A DNA stretch of 64,000 nucleotides, from NCBI RefSeq assembly GCF_013377255.1, contig NZ_CP016614.1, positions 265,501 through 329,500 of the forward strand, in the 5' to 3' direction. How positions within the stretch are numbered: the stretch's first letter is position 1; each line of letters begins with the position of its first letter. The DNA is from Mannheimia granulomatis. GTDB lineage: Bacteria; Pseudomonadota; Gammaproteobacteria; Enterobacterales; Pasteurellaceae. Below, piece after piece: positions 34,600 to 43,025 of this stretch. The notes under the pieces are model-generated. The model saw only the letters and a list, made by a program, of their open reading frames with translations, was not told where the DNA came from and ran no database searches. Both the position numbers and the translations under genes were made by a program.

Positions 34600-35463
34600 A
34601 TGAAACGATTACTTCTTAGCTCGTTGCTACTTGGCGTGAGCATTGCAGCTTACGCCGATAATCTCCGCTATTTTGGGCAAACGCCGCAGAGTTACCAAAG
34701 CCAGATCGATTACGGCAACAATGCCAACACAGGGCATTATGTTTTGTCAGATGATACCCGCATTTATTATGAAGTCTATGGTAAGGGCGAGCCGATTGTG
34801 GTTCTTCACGGTGGCTTGGTCGGCTCGACTGCCGAAATGGGGCAGTTTATTGATGAGCTGGCGAAAAATCGTCAGGTGATTGCGATTAGCACTCGGGGAC
34901 ACGGCAAATCAGAGATTGGACAACGTGTGCCGTCTTATGAACAAAAAGCCCGTGATGTGCAAGCGGTGCTAAATCAGCAAAAAATTGCCAAAACCGATCT
35001 GTTAGGATTTAGCGATGGGGCTTACACAGCAATGATGTTTGCCAAAAATTACCCAAGCCAGACCCAAAAAGTAGTAGCGATTGGGGCGGGCGAATGGGTA
35101 AAAGGGGCAAGACACTTGGGAGACGGCAATTTTGAGCCGTTTGCCCAATTAGACCCTGCTTATTGGGCAGAACAAGCCACAATCCGCCCTGAGCCGAAAC
35201 GCACTGCCGACTGGTTTGCACAAAGCATTGCCTACTATAATGAGTTAGATTATAGCCAAGCGATCTTCAAACAGATCGCCTCACCGGTGTTATTGGTGGT
35301 AGGTGAAGAGGATCAAAACGCTCCGCTCGATACCGTCTTCTCCGCTTATAAAGCCTTGCCGAATGCGGATTTAGCGGTGGTTGCAGATGCACCACACCCT
35401 GCTTTTGCCACCCATTTCCGTGCGGTATGGGCAGCGGTTGAAGCATTCTTAGCAAAGCCTTAA
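34600..35463 (+). CDS. Exported alpha/beta-hydrolase
   Basis: The start at 34600 gives six bases spacing to AAGGA; 34597 is also possible. The 287-residue product has a signal peptide (MKRLLLSSLLLGVSIAAYA), so it should act in the periplasm. The hydrolase core has VVLHGGLVGS (oxyanion loop), the LLGFSDGAYTAMM nucleophile elbow with Ser in GFSDG, Asp in VVGEEDQNAPLD and the catalytic His in ADAPHPAF. Substrate unknown. It closes the LysR 1 module and is convergent with LysR 2. Confidence 0.85.
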   Translation: MKRLLLSSLLLGVSIAAYADNLRYFGQTPQSYQSQIDYGNNANTGHYVLSDDTRIYYEVYGKGEPIVVLHGGLVGSTAEMGQFIDELAKNRQVIAISTRGHGKSEIGQRVPSYEQKARDVQAVLNQQKIAKTDLLGFSDGAYTAMMFAKNYPSQTQKVVAIGAGEWVKGARHLGDGNFEPFAQLDPAYWAEQATIRPEPKRTADWFAQSIAYYNELDYSQAIFKQIASPVLLVVGEEDQNAPLDTVFSAYKALPNADLAVVADAPHPAFATHFRAVWAAVEAFLAKP

Positions 35464-35470
35464 AGAGACC

Positions 35471-35528
35471 ACAAGCGGCCAATTTCCCGCCTGATTTTGC
35501 AAAATTTTAAAGGAAATCGACCGCTTGT
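35471..35528. terminator. Inverted uptake-sequence pair, bidirectional terminator
   Basis: ACAAGCGGCC at 35471-35480 faces GACCGCTTGT at 35519-35528, with ATTTTGCAAAAT in the loop. It lies between the convergent hydrolase and LysR 2 genes. Confidence 0.7.
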
Positions 35529-35539
35529 TTATTACCTTT

Positions 35540-36433
35540 CTATGCAATCACTTCCAACAGCACTTTTCTCAACCAACGGTGAGCGAGATCTTGATCGGTG
35601 CGTTCGTGCCAAGCCATCAACATTTGAAAGCCCTCGATCTCAATCGGCGGTGTTTGGAGATCGACATTCGGCAAGGTTTGTGCCAAATGTTCGGGCAATA
35701 CCGCCACAAGATCCGAGCCTTGCATCAGCTGCGGTAAAAGGGAAATGTGGTTGACCGACACCATCACTTTCCGTTTCAAGCCCAATTTTTGCAAGGCAAT
35801 ATCTGTCGCACCGCTAAATTCCCCGCCATTATAGGAAAGCATAGCAAAGGGTAATTCGCAAAATTGGCTTGGTGTCAGCGTTTTTTTCGCCATTGAATGC
35901 GTATTGCTCATTGCACAGACATAGCGTTCTTCATACAGCAGGCTTTGGTGCATATCATCGGTTAAATGGTGATGGCTGACTAAGGCGAGGTCGATTTTAT
36001 TCTGCTCAAACAGCATTTTTATGCTCTGCCCCTGCACAGGCAGTAAGGCAACTTGGACATGGGGAGCCAGCCGCCTTAGGCGTAAAATCAGTGGCAAGGC
36101 GATAATCTGCTGAACATAATCCATCGCTGCAATGCGTAACGTCATCGTCAGCTTTTCCGGTTCTAAAACCGGCGGCTGCAACATTGTGCCGATCTCTTGC
36201 ACAATTTTGCGTGCAGTTTGCCCTAGCTGCAAGGCACGTTCGGTTGGTTGCATACCGTGCTGCACCCGCACAAAAAGCGGATCATTAAAACTCTCCCGCA
36301 GGCGGTTTAAGATCCCGCTCATTGCCGGTTGAGTAACTGCCAGCCTTTGTGCCGCACGGCTCACATTGCATTCGTCTAATAACACGACAAACGCTTTGAG
36401 TAAGTTGAAATCAAGGGTTCTAATATCACTCAT
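35540..36433 (-). CDS. LysR-family regulator 2
   Basis: A 297-residue LysR regulator, paralogous to the one at 33045-33944. The helix-turn-helix is CNVSRAAQRLAVTQPAMSG, and DPLFVRVQHGMQPTERALQL aligns with the equivalent stretch of LysR 1. It is divergent from the Old Yellow Enzyme gene that starts the large detoxification operon, with a 16-bp palindrome between them, and so is the likely regulator of that operon. The inducer is unknown, perhaps an electrophile or quinone. Confidence 0.9.
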   Translation of the reverse strand: MSDIRTLDFNLLKAFVVLLDECNVSRAAQRLAVTQPAMSGILNRLRESFNDPLFVRVQHGMQPTERALQLGQTARKIVQEIGTMLQPPVLEPEKLTMTLRIAAMDYVQQIIALPLILRLRRLAPHVQVALLPVQGQSIKMLFEQNKIDLALVSHHHLTDDMHQSLLYEERYVCAMSNTHSMAKKTLTPSQFCELPFAMLSYNGGEFSGATDIALQKLGLKRKVMVSVNHISLLPQLMQGSDLVAVLPEHLAQTLPNVDLQTPPIEIEGFQMLMAWHERTDQDLAHRWLRKVLLEVIA

Positions 36434-36456
36434 TATGATATCTCACTATAAAAACA

Positions 36457-36472
36457 ATCAATTTGAATTGAT
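36457..36472. promoter_or_regulatory. Candidate LysR 2 operator
   Basis: ATCAATTTGAATTGAT is a 7-2-7 palindrome, 24 bases before LysR 2 and about 46 bases before the Old Yellow Enzyme start. Adjacent ATAATATCAC echoes the dyad of the LysR 1 promoter. Confidence 0.5.
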
Positions 36473-36518
36473 AATATCACTTCTCTATCATTTCACCAAT
36501 TTTATTGAGGAACCTAAG

Positions 36519-37580
36519 ATGGCAAAAATCCGCTCTCTTTTTACCCCATTTACAATCAAAAACCTTGAACTCAAAAACCGCGTGGTGATGCCCCCAATGT
36601 GCCAATATTCTGCCACAGACGGTGTGCCGAACGACTGGCATTTTGTGCATTATAGTAGCCGTGCCATTGGTGGCGTGGGCTTGATTATTGTGGAGATGAC
36701 CAATGTCGCTGCCAACGGTCGCATTAGCCCGAACTGCTTGGGGCTGTGGAACGATACGCAAAAAGATGCGTTCAAAAAAATCGTGGACAGCGTGCATTCT
36801 CACGGTGCAAAAATTGGCGTGCAAATCGCCCACGCAGGTCGCAAAGCCCAAGATGAACCAAACGCTGTTGCCCCAAGCTCTATTCATTATGGCGAATTAG
36901 ATTTCGCTGGGCAAAATCTGATTACGCCACGAGAACTTTCCACACAGGAAGTCAAAGACTTGGTGCAAGCCTTTGCCGATTCTGCCAAGCGTGCAGTAGA
37001 AGCTGGCTTTGATACCATTGAAATTCACGCAGCTCACGGCTATCTGATTCATCAATTTTATTCGCCAAAATCCAACCAACGCAGCGATGAATACGGTCAA
37101 GACAAGGCATTATTTGGCGTGGAAGTGATTCAAGCCGTTAAAGCGGTGATACCTGCCGAGATGCCGTTAATCGTGCGAATTTCTGCCCAAGAATATGGCA
37201 AAGACGGCTTTGACAGCGAGTATGGTGTAGAGATTGCCAAGCGTTTTTCAGAGGCTGGGGCAGATGTGTTTGATGTCAGCGGTGGTGGCGACGGTGTGCT
37301 TCACAAGGGCAATCACCCTGAATTTTATGCAGGCTATCAAGTGGATTTGGCTCGCAAGGTCAAACAGGCAACGAACAAACCTGTGATTGCAGTGGGAATG
37401 CTGGATAATCCTGCCGTTGCCGACCATATTTTAGGCGTAGGCGATGCCGATTTGGTGGCGATCGGTCGTGGGCTACTTAGAGACCCGTATTGGGTGCTGA
37501 ATGCTCAATTTAGCCAAAATGCAGCTAACAGCACAGAAATGCAATTTGTTCCACGCCAATATCAGCGTGGGTTTATGTAA
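36519..37580 (+). CDS. Old Yellow Enzyme family oxidoreductase, NamA-like (second copy)
   Basis: The start at 36519 gives MAKIRSLFTPFTIKNLELKN, the normal family N-terminus; an upstream in-frame ATG would run through the LysR 2 promoter. GAGG lies just upstream. The 353-residue FMN enzyme has VVMPPMCQYSATDG, HAGRKA and EIHAAHGYLIHQFYSP, characteristic of the YqjM/NamA branch, which reduces alpha,beta-unsaturated carbonyls, nitroesters and quinones with NADPH. It leads a run of eight rightward genes ending at 43481. Confidence 0.92.
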   Translation: MAKIRSLFTPFTIKNLELKNRVVMPPMCQYSATDGVPNDWHFVHYSSRAIGGVGLIIVEMTNVAANGRISPNCLGLWNDTQKDAFKKIVDSVHSHGAKIGVQIAHAGRKAQDEPNAVAPSSIHYGELDFAGQNLITPRELSTQEVKDLVQAFADSAKRAVEAGFDTIEIHAAHGYLIHQFYSPKSNQRSDEYGQDKALFGVEVIQAVKAVIPAEMPLIVRISAQEYGKDGFDSEYGVEIAKRFSEAGADVFDVSGGGDGVLHKGNHPEFYAGYQVDLARKVKQATNKPVIAVGMLDNPAVADHILGVGDADLVAIGRGLLRDPYWVLNAQFSQNAANSTEMQFVPRQYQRGFM

Positions 37581-37599
37581 TTTTTACTCGGAAAAATTT

Positions 37600-38259
37600 A
37601 TGAGCTTTTTAAACAAAGAAGACGTTTTAAACGCATTCCATTATCGTGCTTCAACCCGTTCTTATGACGGTAACAAAAAAATCCCTGCCGATGATTTTAA
37701 TGCCATTTTAGAAATGGGACGTTTAAGCCCAAGTTCGGTGGGTTCTGAGCCTTGGCAATTTTTGGTGTTGCAAAATGCCGATTTACGCCAAAAATTAAAA
37801 CCCTACTGCTGGGGCATTCCGACAATGGAAACTTCAAGCCACATTGTCGCTATTCTTGCCAAGAAAAACGCCCGTTATGACACGCCTTATTTTGGCGAAA
37901 TTATGGACAGACGAGGCTTGCAAGGCGAAGCTCGTGAAAAAGCAATGGCGGTGTACAAAAAATTCCAAACAGAAGACATTGCCATTTTGGATTCCGACCG
38001 CAGTTTATTTGACTGGGCGAGCAAACAAACCTACATCGCCCTTGCCAATATGATGACAGGTGCGGCGATGATCGGCGTGGATTCTTGCCCGATTGAAGGT
38101 TTTGATTACGACAAAGTCAACCAAATCCTTTCAGAGGCAGGGCTATTTGATGCAAACGAGTGGGGGATTTCGGTAATGTGTACTTTTGGTTACCGTGATA
38201 AAGAAATTCGTCCAAAAGCACGCAAGATCTTTGAACAAGTTGTGAAATTTGTAGAATAA
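37600..38259 (+). CDS. NAD(P)H-dependent nitroreductase
   Basis: The start at 37600 removes a tail overlapping the previous gene and gives the family N-terminus MSFLNKEDVLNAFHYRASTR. The 219-residue protein has SPSSVGSEPWQFLV, the FMN-binding core, and GAAMIGVDSCPIEGF near the end, as in NfsB/YfkO-type enzymes. It reduces nitro compounds and quinones. It lies 20 bases behind the Old Yellow Enzyme gene. Confidence 0.9.
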   Translation: MSFLNKEDVLNAFHYRASTRSYDGNKKIPADDFNAILEMGRLSPSSVGSEPWQFLVLQNADLRQKLKPYCWGIPTMETSSHIVAILAKKNARYDTPYFGEIMDRRGLQGEAREKAMAVYKKFQTEDIAILDSDRSLFDWASKQTYIALANMMTGAAMIGVDSCPIEGFDYDKVNQILSEAGLFDANEWGISVMCTFGYRDKEIRPKARKIFEQVVKFVE

Positions 38260-38271
38260 TCACCAAATGAG

Positions 38272-38291
38272 ACCGCTTGCTTGCAAGCGGT
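38272..38291. repeat. Tight uptake-sequence palindrome
   Basis: ACCGCTTGCTTGCAAGCGGT: two opposed uptake cores with a loop of only two to four bases, inside the detoxification operon between the nitroreductase gene and adhC. Presence of the host-type uptake sequence shows this part of the island has been adapted to, or came through, a Pasteurellaceae genome. Confidence 0.8.
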
Positions 38292-38317
38292 TGTTTCCAA
38301 AAGGAAAAATACAAAAA

Positions 38318-39436
38318 ATGAGCACCATTAAATCCCGTGCGGCGGTGGCATTTGCCCCCAACGAACCCTTAAAAATCGTAGAAATTGATGTCGAACGCCC
38401 CAAAAAAGGCGAAGTGTTGGTCAAAATCACCCACACAGGCGTGTGCCACACAGACGCTTTTACCCTATCAGGGGCTGACCCAGAAGGCTTATTCCCTGTG
38501 GTGCTGGGGCACGAAGGGGCAGGTGTGGTGGTGGAGGTGGGCGAAGGCGTAACTTCTGTTGCCGTAGGCGACCACGTTATCCCACTCTACACGGCTGAAT
38601 GTGGCGAGTGCGAGTTTTGCCAGTCCAGCAAAAGCAACCTGTGCGTATCAGTGCGAGCCACGCAAGGACAAGGCGTAATGCCAGACGGCACGAGCCGTTT
38701 TTCGTACGAAGGCAAGCCGATTTATCACTATATGGGCTGCTCGACTTTTAGCGAATACACAGTGGTGGCGGAAGTGTCGCTTGCCAAAATCAACCCCGAA
38801 GCCAACCCAGAAGAAGTGTGCTTGCTTGGTTGTGGCGTAACCACAGGCATTGGAGCGGTGCATAACACGGCAAAAGTACAAGAAGGCGACAGCGTTGCCG
38901 TATTCGGTTTGGGCGGTATCGGTTTAGCCGTGATTCAAGGGGCAAAACAGGCGAACGCTGGACGGATTTTTGCCATTGACACCAACCCTGACAAATTCGC
39001 CCTTGCCAAAGAATTTGGGGCGACTGACTGTCTAAATCCCAATGATTTTGACAAGCCAATCCAACAAGTGTTGATTGAAATGACCAAATGGGGCGTGGAT
39101 CACACTTTTGAATGTATCGGCAATGTCAATGTGATGCGTGCAGCACTAGAATCGGCTCATCGTGGCTGGGGGCAGTCGATCATCATCGGCGTGGCTGGAG
39201 CAGGGCAAGAAATCAGTACCCGTCCATTCCAATTGGTAACAGGCAGAACTTGGAAAGGCACGGCATTTGGCGGGGTCAAAGGTCGCAGTCAATTACCGCA
39301 AATGGTGGAAGATGCGATGAAAGGCATTATTCGCTTGCGTCCATTTGTTACCCACACAATGGGCTTAGACCAAATCAACAAAGCCTTTGATTTAATGCAC
39401 GAAGGCAAATCGATTCGTTCAGTTATTCACTACTAA
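38318..39436 (+). CDS. adhC: S-(hydroxymethyl)glutathione dehydrogenase (class III alcohol dehydrogenase)
   Basis: The start at 38318 follows AAAAGGAAAA and gives the family N-terminus MSTIKSRAAVAF. The 372-residue zinc enzyme (also frmA) oxidises the glutathione adduct of formaldehyde to S-formylglutathione with NAD. Catalytic zinc Cys is in HTGVCHTDAFTLSG, HEGAG carries the His-Glu pair, and the structural zinc cysteines are in ECGECEFCQSSKSNLC. The NAD site is VFGLGGIGLAVIQG. It also reduces S-nitrosoglutathione in other bacteria. Together with the S-formylglutathione hydrolase three genes on, it completes formaldehyde removal to formate. Confidence 0.96.
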   Translation: MSTIKSRAAVAFAPNEPLKIVEIDVERPKKGEVLVKITHTGVCHTDAFTLSGADPEGLFPVVLGHEGAGVVVEVGEGVTSVAVGDHVIPLYTAECGECEFCQSSKSNLCVSVRATQGQGVMPDGTSRFSYEGKPIYHYMGCSTFSEYTVVAEVSLAKINPEANPEEVCLLGCGVTTGIGAVHNTAKVQEGDSVAVFGLGGIGLAVIQGAKQANAGRIFAIDTNPDKFALAKEFGATDCLNPNDFDKPIQQVLIEMTKWGVDHTFECIGNVNVMRAALESAHRGWGQSIIIGVAGAGQEISTRPFQLVTGRTWKGTAFGGVKGRSQLPQMVEDAMKGIIRLRPFVTHTMGLDQINKAFDLMHEGKSIRSVIHY

Positions 39437-39449
39437 TTAGGAAAAAATC

Positions 39450-40508
39450 ATGTGTTATCCAGTAAAATCCTACGCCGCTTTTTCGGCAACTACACCACTT
39501 GCACCACACACTTTTGAACGCCGTGAGCTGCGTGAAGATGATGTGTTAATTGATATTTTATACTGTGGCGTGTGCCATTCCGATTTACATATGGCTCGCA
39601 ACGATTGGGGCTGGACAAGCTATTATCCACTCGTTCCAGGGCACGAAATTATCGGACGCATCAGCAAAGTCGGTAAAAATGCCCAAAAATTCTCCGTTGG
39701 CGACTTGGTGGGCGTGGGCTGTATGGTGGATTCGTGCCGTGAATGCTCACCTTGTTCGCACGGTTTGGAGCAGTATTGCGAAAAGGGCAATATCGGCACT
39801 TACGGTGGTTTTGACCGTTTTGATAAAACTCCGACACAAGGGGGATACAGCACGGGCATTGTGGTGAGCGAAGATTTTGTCTTAAAAGTGTCTGAAAAAT
39901 TAGACACCAAAGCCGTTGCTCCGCTGCTTTGTGCAGGTATTACCACTTACTCGCCACTTCGTCATTGGAATGTCAAAGCAGGCGATAAAGTGGCGGTTGT
40001 CGGCTTGGGCGGTCTTGGACATATGGCGGTTAAACTGGCTCACGCAATGGGAGCGGAAGTTACGCTGTTTACCCGTTCATTGAATAAATCAGACGATGCG
40101 TTCCGTCTAGGAGCGAGCCGTGTGGTGCTATCTACCGATGAAAATCAGATGAAAGAAGTGGCGAACACCTTTGATTTAATCATTGACACCGTGCCATACA
40201 CCCACGATTTAAAACCCTATATCCCGACTTTGGCATTGGACGGCACGCTGGTGCTGGTAGGTCTAGTGGGCGAGCTTGAACAAACCATTAACACCGTGCC
40301 GATGATTACAGGTCGCCGTAGCATTGCTGCATCGGTAATTGGTGGCATTAAAGAGACCCAAGAAATGCTGGATTTCTGTGCTGAGCATAACATCGTACCA
40401 GATGTGGAAATGATTAATATGCAAGACATTAATACCGCTTATGAGCGAATGCAAAAGAGTGATGTGAAATATCGCTTTGTGGTGGATATGCAAAGTCTGA
40501 AAGACTAA
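39450..40508 (+). CDS. Zinc-dependent NADP(H) alcohol/aldehyde reductase (YahK-like)
   Basis: A 352-residue medium-chain dehydrogenase of the cinnamyl-alcohol/YahK branch. Catalytic zinc Cys lies in CGVCHSDLHMARNDWG, with PGHEIIGRISKVG, structural zinc cysteines in VDSCRECSPCSHGLEQYC and cofactor motif GLGGLGHMAVKLA. YahK reduces a broad range of aldehydes with NADPH. It is 14 bases behind adhC, so it is one transcript, and probably disposes of other reactive aldehydes. Confidence 0.92.
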   Translation: MCYPVKSYAAFSATTPLAPHTFERRELREDDVLIDILYCGVCHSDLHMARNDWGWTSYYPLVPGHEIIGRISKVGKNAQKFSVGDLVGVGCMVDSCRECSPCSHGLEQYCEKGNIGTYGGFDRFDKTPTQGGYSTGIVVSEDFVLKVSEKLDTKAVAPLLCAGITTYSPLRHWNVKAGDKVAVVGLGGLGHMAVKLAHAMGAEVTLFTRSLNKSDDAFRLGASRVVLSTDENQMKEVANTFDLIIDTVPYTHDLKPYIPTLALDGTLVLVGLVGELEQTINTVPMITGRRSIAASVIGGIKETQEMLDFCAEHNIVPDVEMINMQDINTAYERMQKSDVKYRFVVDMQSLKD

Positions 40509-40577
40509 TTTATCATTAACTCATTGATATATAAACAAACCATTGGGCGTTTTGCTCAATGGTTTCATTTGATTTTT

Positions 40578-41690
40578 ATGAAACCTTTTTTGAAAAAATG
40601 CTTAAAGTTTGCCCTTGCCACGCTGGGTGTTTTACTTGTGATTGTGGCGATTTTGGGCGTGATGTTGTACCGCAATTTGGGTGCATTGCCTGATGAAAGC
40701 CGTTTTGCCCAGTTGCCTTATTATAAAAACGGGCAATTTGTGAACCTTTATACCGATGATTTGCCCTATTATCCTGAGCAAGCCACTGGCAAGGGCGGTT
40801 TTATTCGTCACGACGGCTATACCCCAAACGGGCGTTTGCCAATGATTTCGCTGGATAAAACGAGTTTCAGCCAGCCTGAAAATTTCGCCTATTATTGGCT
40901 GGGGCACGCAAGTGCCATTTTGGAATTGGACGGACAACGTTTTTTGACCGATCCTGTGTTTGACAATGCCAATCCATTGAATTTGCCCTTGATTGCACCA
41001 CGCTTTCAGGAAGCCCCGATTAGCCGTCAAAACCTGCCCGACATTGATGTGGTGCTGATTAGCCACGATCATTACGACCATTTGGAGGCGACCACCATTC
41101 GCCATTTGGCAGACAAAGCAAAACGCTTTATCGCACCGCTTGGCGTGGGGGCAAGATTAGAGTCGTGGGGCGTTTCGCCTGACAAAATCACCGAACTGGG
41201 CTGGGGAGAGTCCACTATGGTGGGGACAATCAAACTCACCGCCGAACCGACCCAGCACTACTCATCTCGCTGGACAAACGACCACAACAAAACCCTGTGG
41301 GCGTCTTTTGTGCTGGAAGGGAGCAAACGCTTGTATTGGAGTGGCGACACGGGTTACGCCCAGCATTTTAGCGATATTGGCAAAAAATACGGTGGATTTG
41401 ACATCGCTTTTATGGAAATTGACGCTGCTAATTCAGGCTGGCCAAAAACGCATATGTTCGCTCATCAATCGGTGCAAGCAGTTCTGGATTTAAACGCCAA
41501 AAAAATGGTGCCAATGCACTGGGGCGTGTTTAGTCTTGGCAGAAATCTGTGGCATCAGTCGATTGATAATGCCGTTAAAAGTGCCAAAGAACACAATGTT
41601 CCGATTGATGTGCCAAAAATGGGCGAGAAATATACGGACGGTTTTGTGGGGGAGCGTTGGTGGGAAGAGAAATCTTTAAGACGAGAGTAA
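40578..41690 (+). CDS. Membrane-anchored metallo-beta-lactamase-fold hydrolase
   Basis: The start at 40578 is preferred because it begins with a typical positive-hydrophobic leader (MKPFLKKCLKFALATLGVLL); an in-frame start 54 bases upstream is possible and neither has a strong ribosome-binding site. The 370 residues comprise one N-terminal membrane helix and an MBL domain with HDHYDHLE, the metal-binding HxHxDH motif. The layout resembles UlaG/NAPE-PLD-like enzymes. The helix should place it on the periplasmic face or anchor it. Its substrate is unknown; the operon suggests a thioester or an electrophile adduct, which is inference. Confidence 0.82.
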   Translation: MKPFLKKCLKFALATLGVLLVIVAILGVMLYRNLGALPDESRFAQLPYYKNGQFVNLYTDDLPYYPEQATGKGGFIRHDGYTPNGRLPMISLDKTSFSQPENFAYYWLGHASAILELDGQRFLTDPVFDNANPLNLPLIAPRFQEAPISRQNLPDIDVVLISHDHYDHLEATTIRHLADKAKRFIAPLGVGARLESWGVSPDKITELGWGESTMVGTIKLTAEPTQHYSSRWTNDHNKTLWASFVLEGSKRLYWSGDTGYAQHFSDIGKKYGGFDIAFMEIDAANSGWPKTHMFAHQSVQAVLDLNAKKMVPMHWGVFSLGRNLWHQSIDNAVKSAKEHNVPIDVPKMGEKYTDGFVGERWWEEKSLRRE

Positions 41691-41732
41691 CAACAAAACC
41701 CGAACAATATCTGAATGATTTGGAGAAGTTTG

Positions 41733-42578
41733 ATGAAACACCTTGAAAGCTACCGTATTTTTAACGGCGAACAACAAATTTGGCAACATTTTTCAGCCAG
41801 CCTAAATTGTGAAATGAAATTTGCCATTTATTTGCCCGACACCGCCAAAAGCCAAAACTTGCCCGTGCTGTATTGGCTGTCTGGTTTGACTTGCACCGAG
41901 CAAAATTTTATTACCAAATCAGGCTACCAGCGTTATGCCGATGAGCATCATCTGATTGTGGTTGCCCCTGATACTTCGCCCCGTGGCGAGGGCGTGGCAG
42001 ATGATACGGCTTATGATTTGGGGCAAGGGGCAGGCTTTTATCTGAATGCCACACAAGAGCCTTGGGCAAGTCATTATCAAATGTATGATTACATTGTGAC
42101 CGAGTTGCCCAAGTTGATCAATGAACATTTCCCGACCAATGGCAAACAGTCCATTTTTGGGCATTCAATGGGTGGACACGGGGCGTTGACGATTGCCTTT
42201 AAAAATCTGGACAATTATCACAGCGTGTCGGCATTTTCGCCGATTGTCGCACCCATACAAGTCGCTTGGGGGCAAAAGGCATTTTTTGCATATTTAGGCG
42301 AAAAACAGACCGCTTGGCAGGACTACGACAGCGTGGCACTTTTGCAAAAACATCACGCCAACATCATTGCCAAAAATCTGCCGATTTTGATTGAACAAGG
42401 CGACAAAGATCAATTTTTAAGCGAGCAATTAAAGCCTGAACTGTTTTGCCAAATGGCAGATAAATTGGGCGTGAATTATCAGTTTCATCTGCGAGCAGGT
42501 TTTGATCACAGTTATTATTTTATTTCAAGTTTTATTGGCGAACACATCGCTTTTCACGCAACACATTTACGAGGATAA
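41733..42578 (+). CDS. fghA: S-formylglutathione hydrolase
   Basis: The start at 41733 follows GGAGAAG and gives MKHLESYRIFNGEQQIW, the family N-terminus. The 281-residue esterase-D-type protein (frmB, yeiG, estD) hydrolyses S-formylglutathione to formate and glutathione. The nucleophile elbow is FGHSMGGHGALTIA; Asp lies in QGDKDQFL and the catalytic His in GFDHSYYFISSF. YWLSGLTCTEQNFI is diagnostic. In Neisseria an adhC-estD pair serves the same pathway. Confidence 0.95.
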   Translation: MKHLESYRIFNGEQQIWQHFSASLNCEMKFAIYLPDTAKSQNLPVLYWLSGLTCTEQNFITKSGYQRYADEHHLIVVAPDTSPRGEGVADDTAYDLGQGAGFYLNATQEPWASHYQMYDYIVTELPKLINEHFPTNGKQSIFGHSMGGHGALTIAFKNLDNYHSVSAFSPIVAPIQVAWGQKAFFAYLGEKQTAWQDYDSVALLQKHHANIIAKNLPILIEQGDKDQFLSEQLKPELFCQMADKLGVNYQFHLRAGFDHSYYFISSFIGEHIAFHATHLRG

Positions 42579-42580
42579 CA

Positions 42581-43024
42581 ATGCAGTTAATTTTAATTTT
42601 ATTGGTCGTGCTGGCAGGAATGGGTTTATCCATTGAAGCTGGCTTATTAGGGCCTCTTGGGCAACAAGTCGGGCATTTATGGGCGACTTTTTCCATTTTT
42701 GGCGTGGGGGCAGGGCTGACATTTTTGCTGATGCTATTTTTCGCCCCAAGAAATGCTCCGTCCTTTTTTGCCCAGCCGTCTTGGCAACTGACAGGCGGGA
42801 TTTTGGGGGTGGGCTATGTGGTGTTTTTGACTATGGCTGTGCCTGTGATTGGTATTGCAATGGCGATGATTGCGATTTTGGCAGGGCAAATTGGCAAAAG
42901 CCTTTTGATTGACCATTTTGGCTGGCTGGGTATGCCCAAAAAGAAAATGGACAAAAACCGTTTAATTGCCTTGGTATTTATTGTGATTGCCCTTGTGTTA
43001 GTGGCAATGGGGAAGGGAGCTTAA
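42581..43024 (+). CDS. DUF606/YdcZ-family membrane protein, first half-transporter
   Basis: A 147-residue protein of about five hydrophobic segments (MQLILILLVVLAGMGLSIEA...). It is one DUF606 unit, related to the drug/metabolite transporter superfamily but half the usual EamA length. It starts two bases after the fghA stop and is followed two bases later by a second DUF606 gene, so the two probably work as a hetero-oligomer. Substrate unknown. Confidence 0.82.
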   Translation: MQLILILLVVLAGMGLSIEAGLLGPLGQQVGHLWATFSIFGVGAGLTFLLMLFFAPRNAPSFFAQPSWQLTGGILGVGYVVFLTMAVPVIGIAMAMIAILAGQIGKSLLIDHFGWLGMPKKKMDKNRLIALVFIVIALVLVAMGKGA

Positions 43025-43025
43025 T

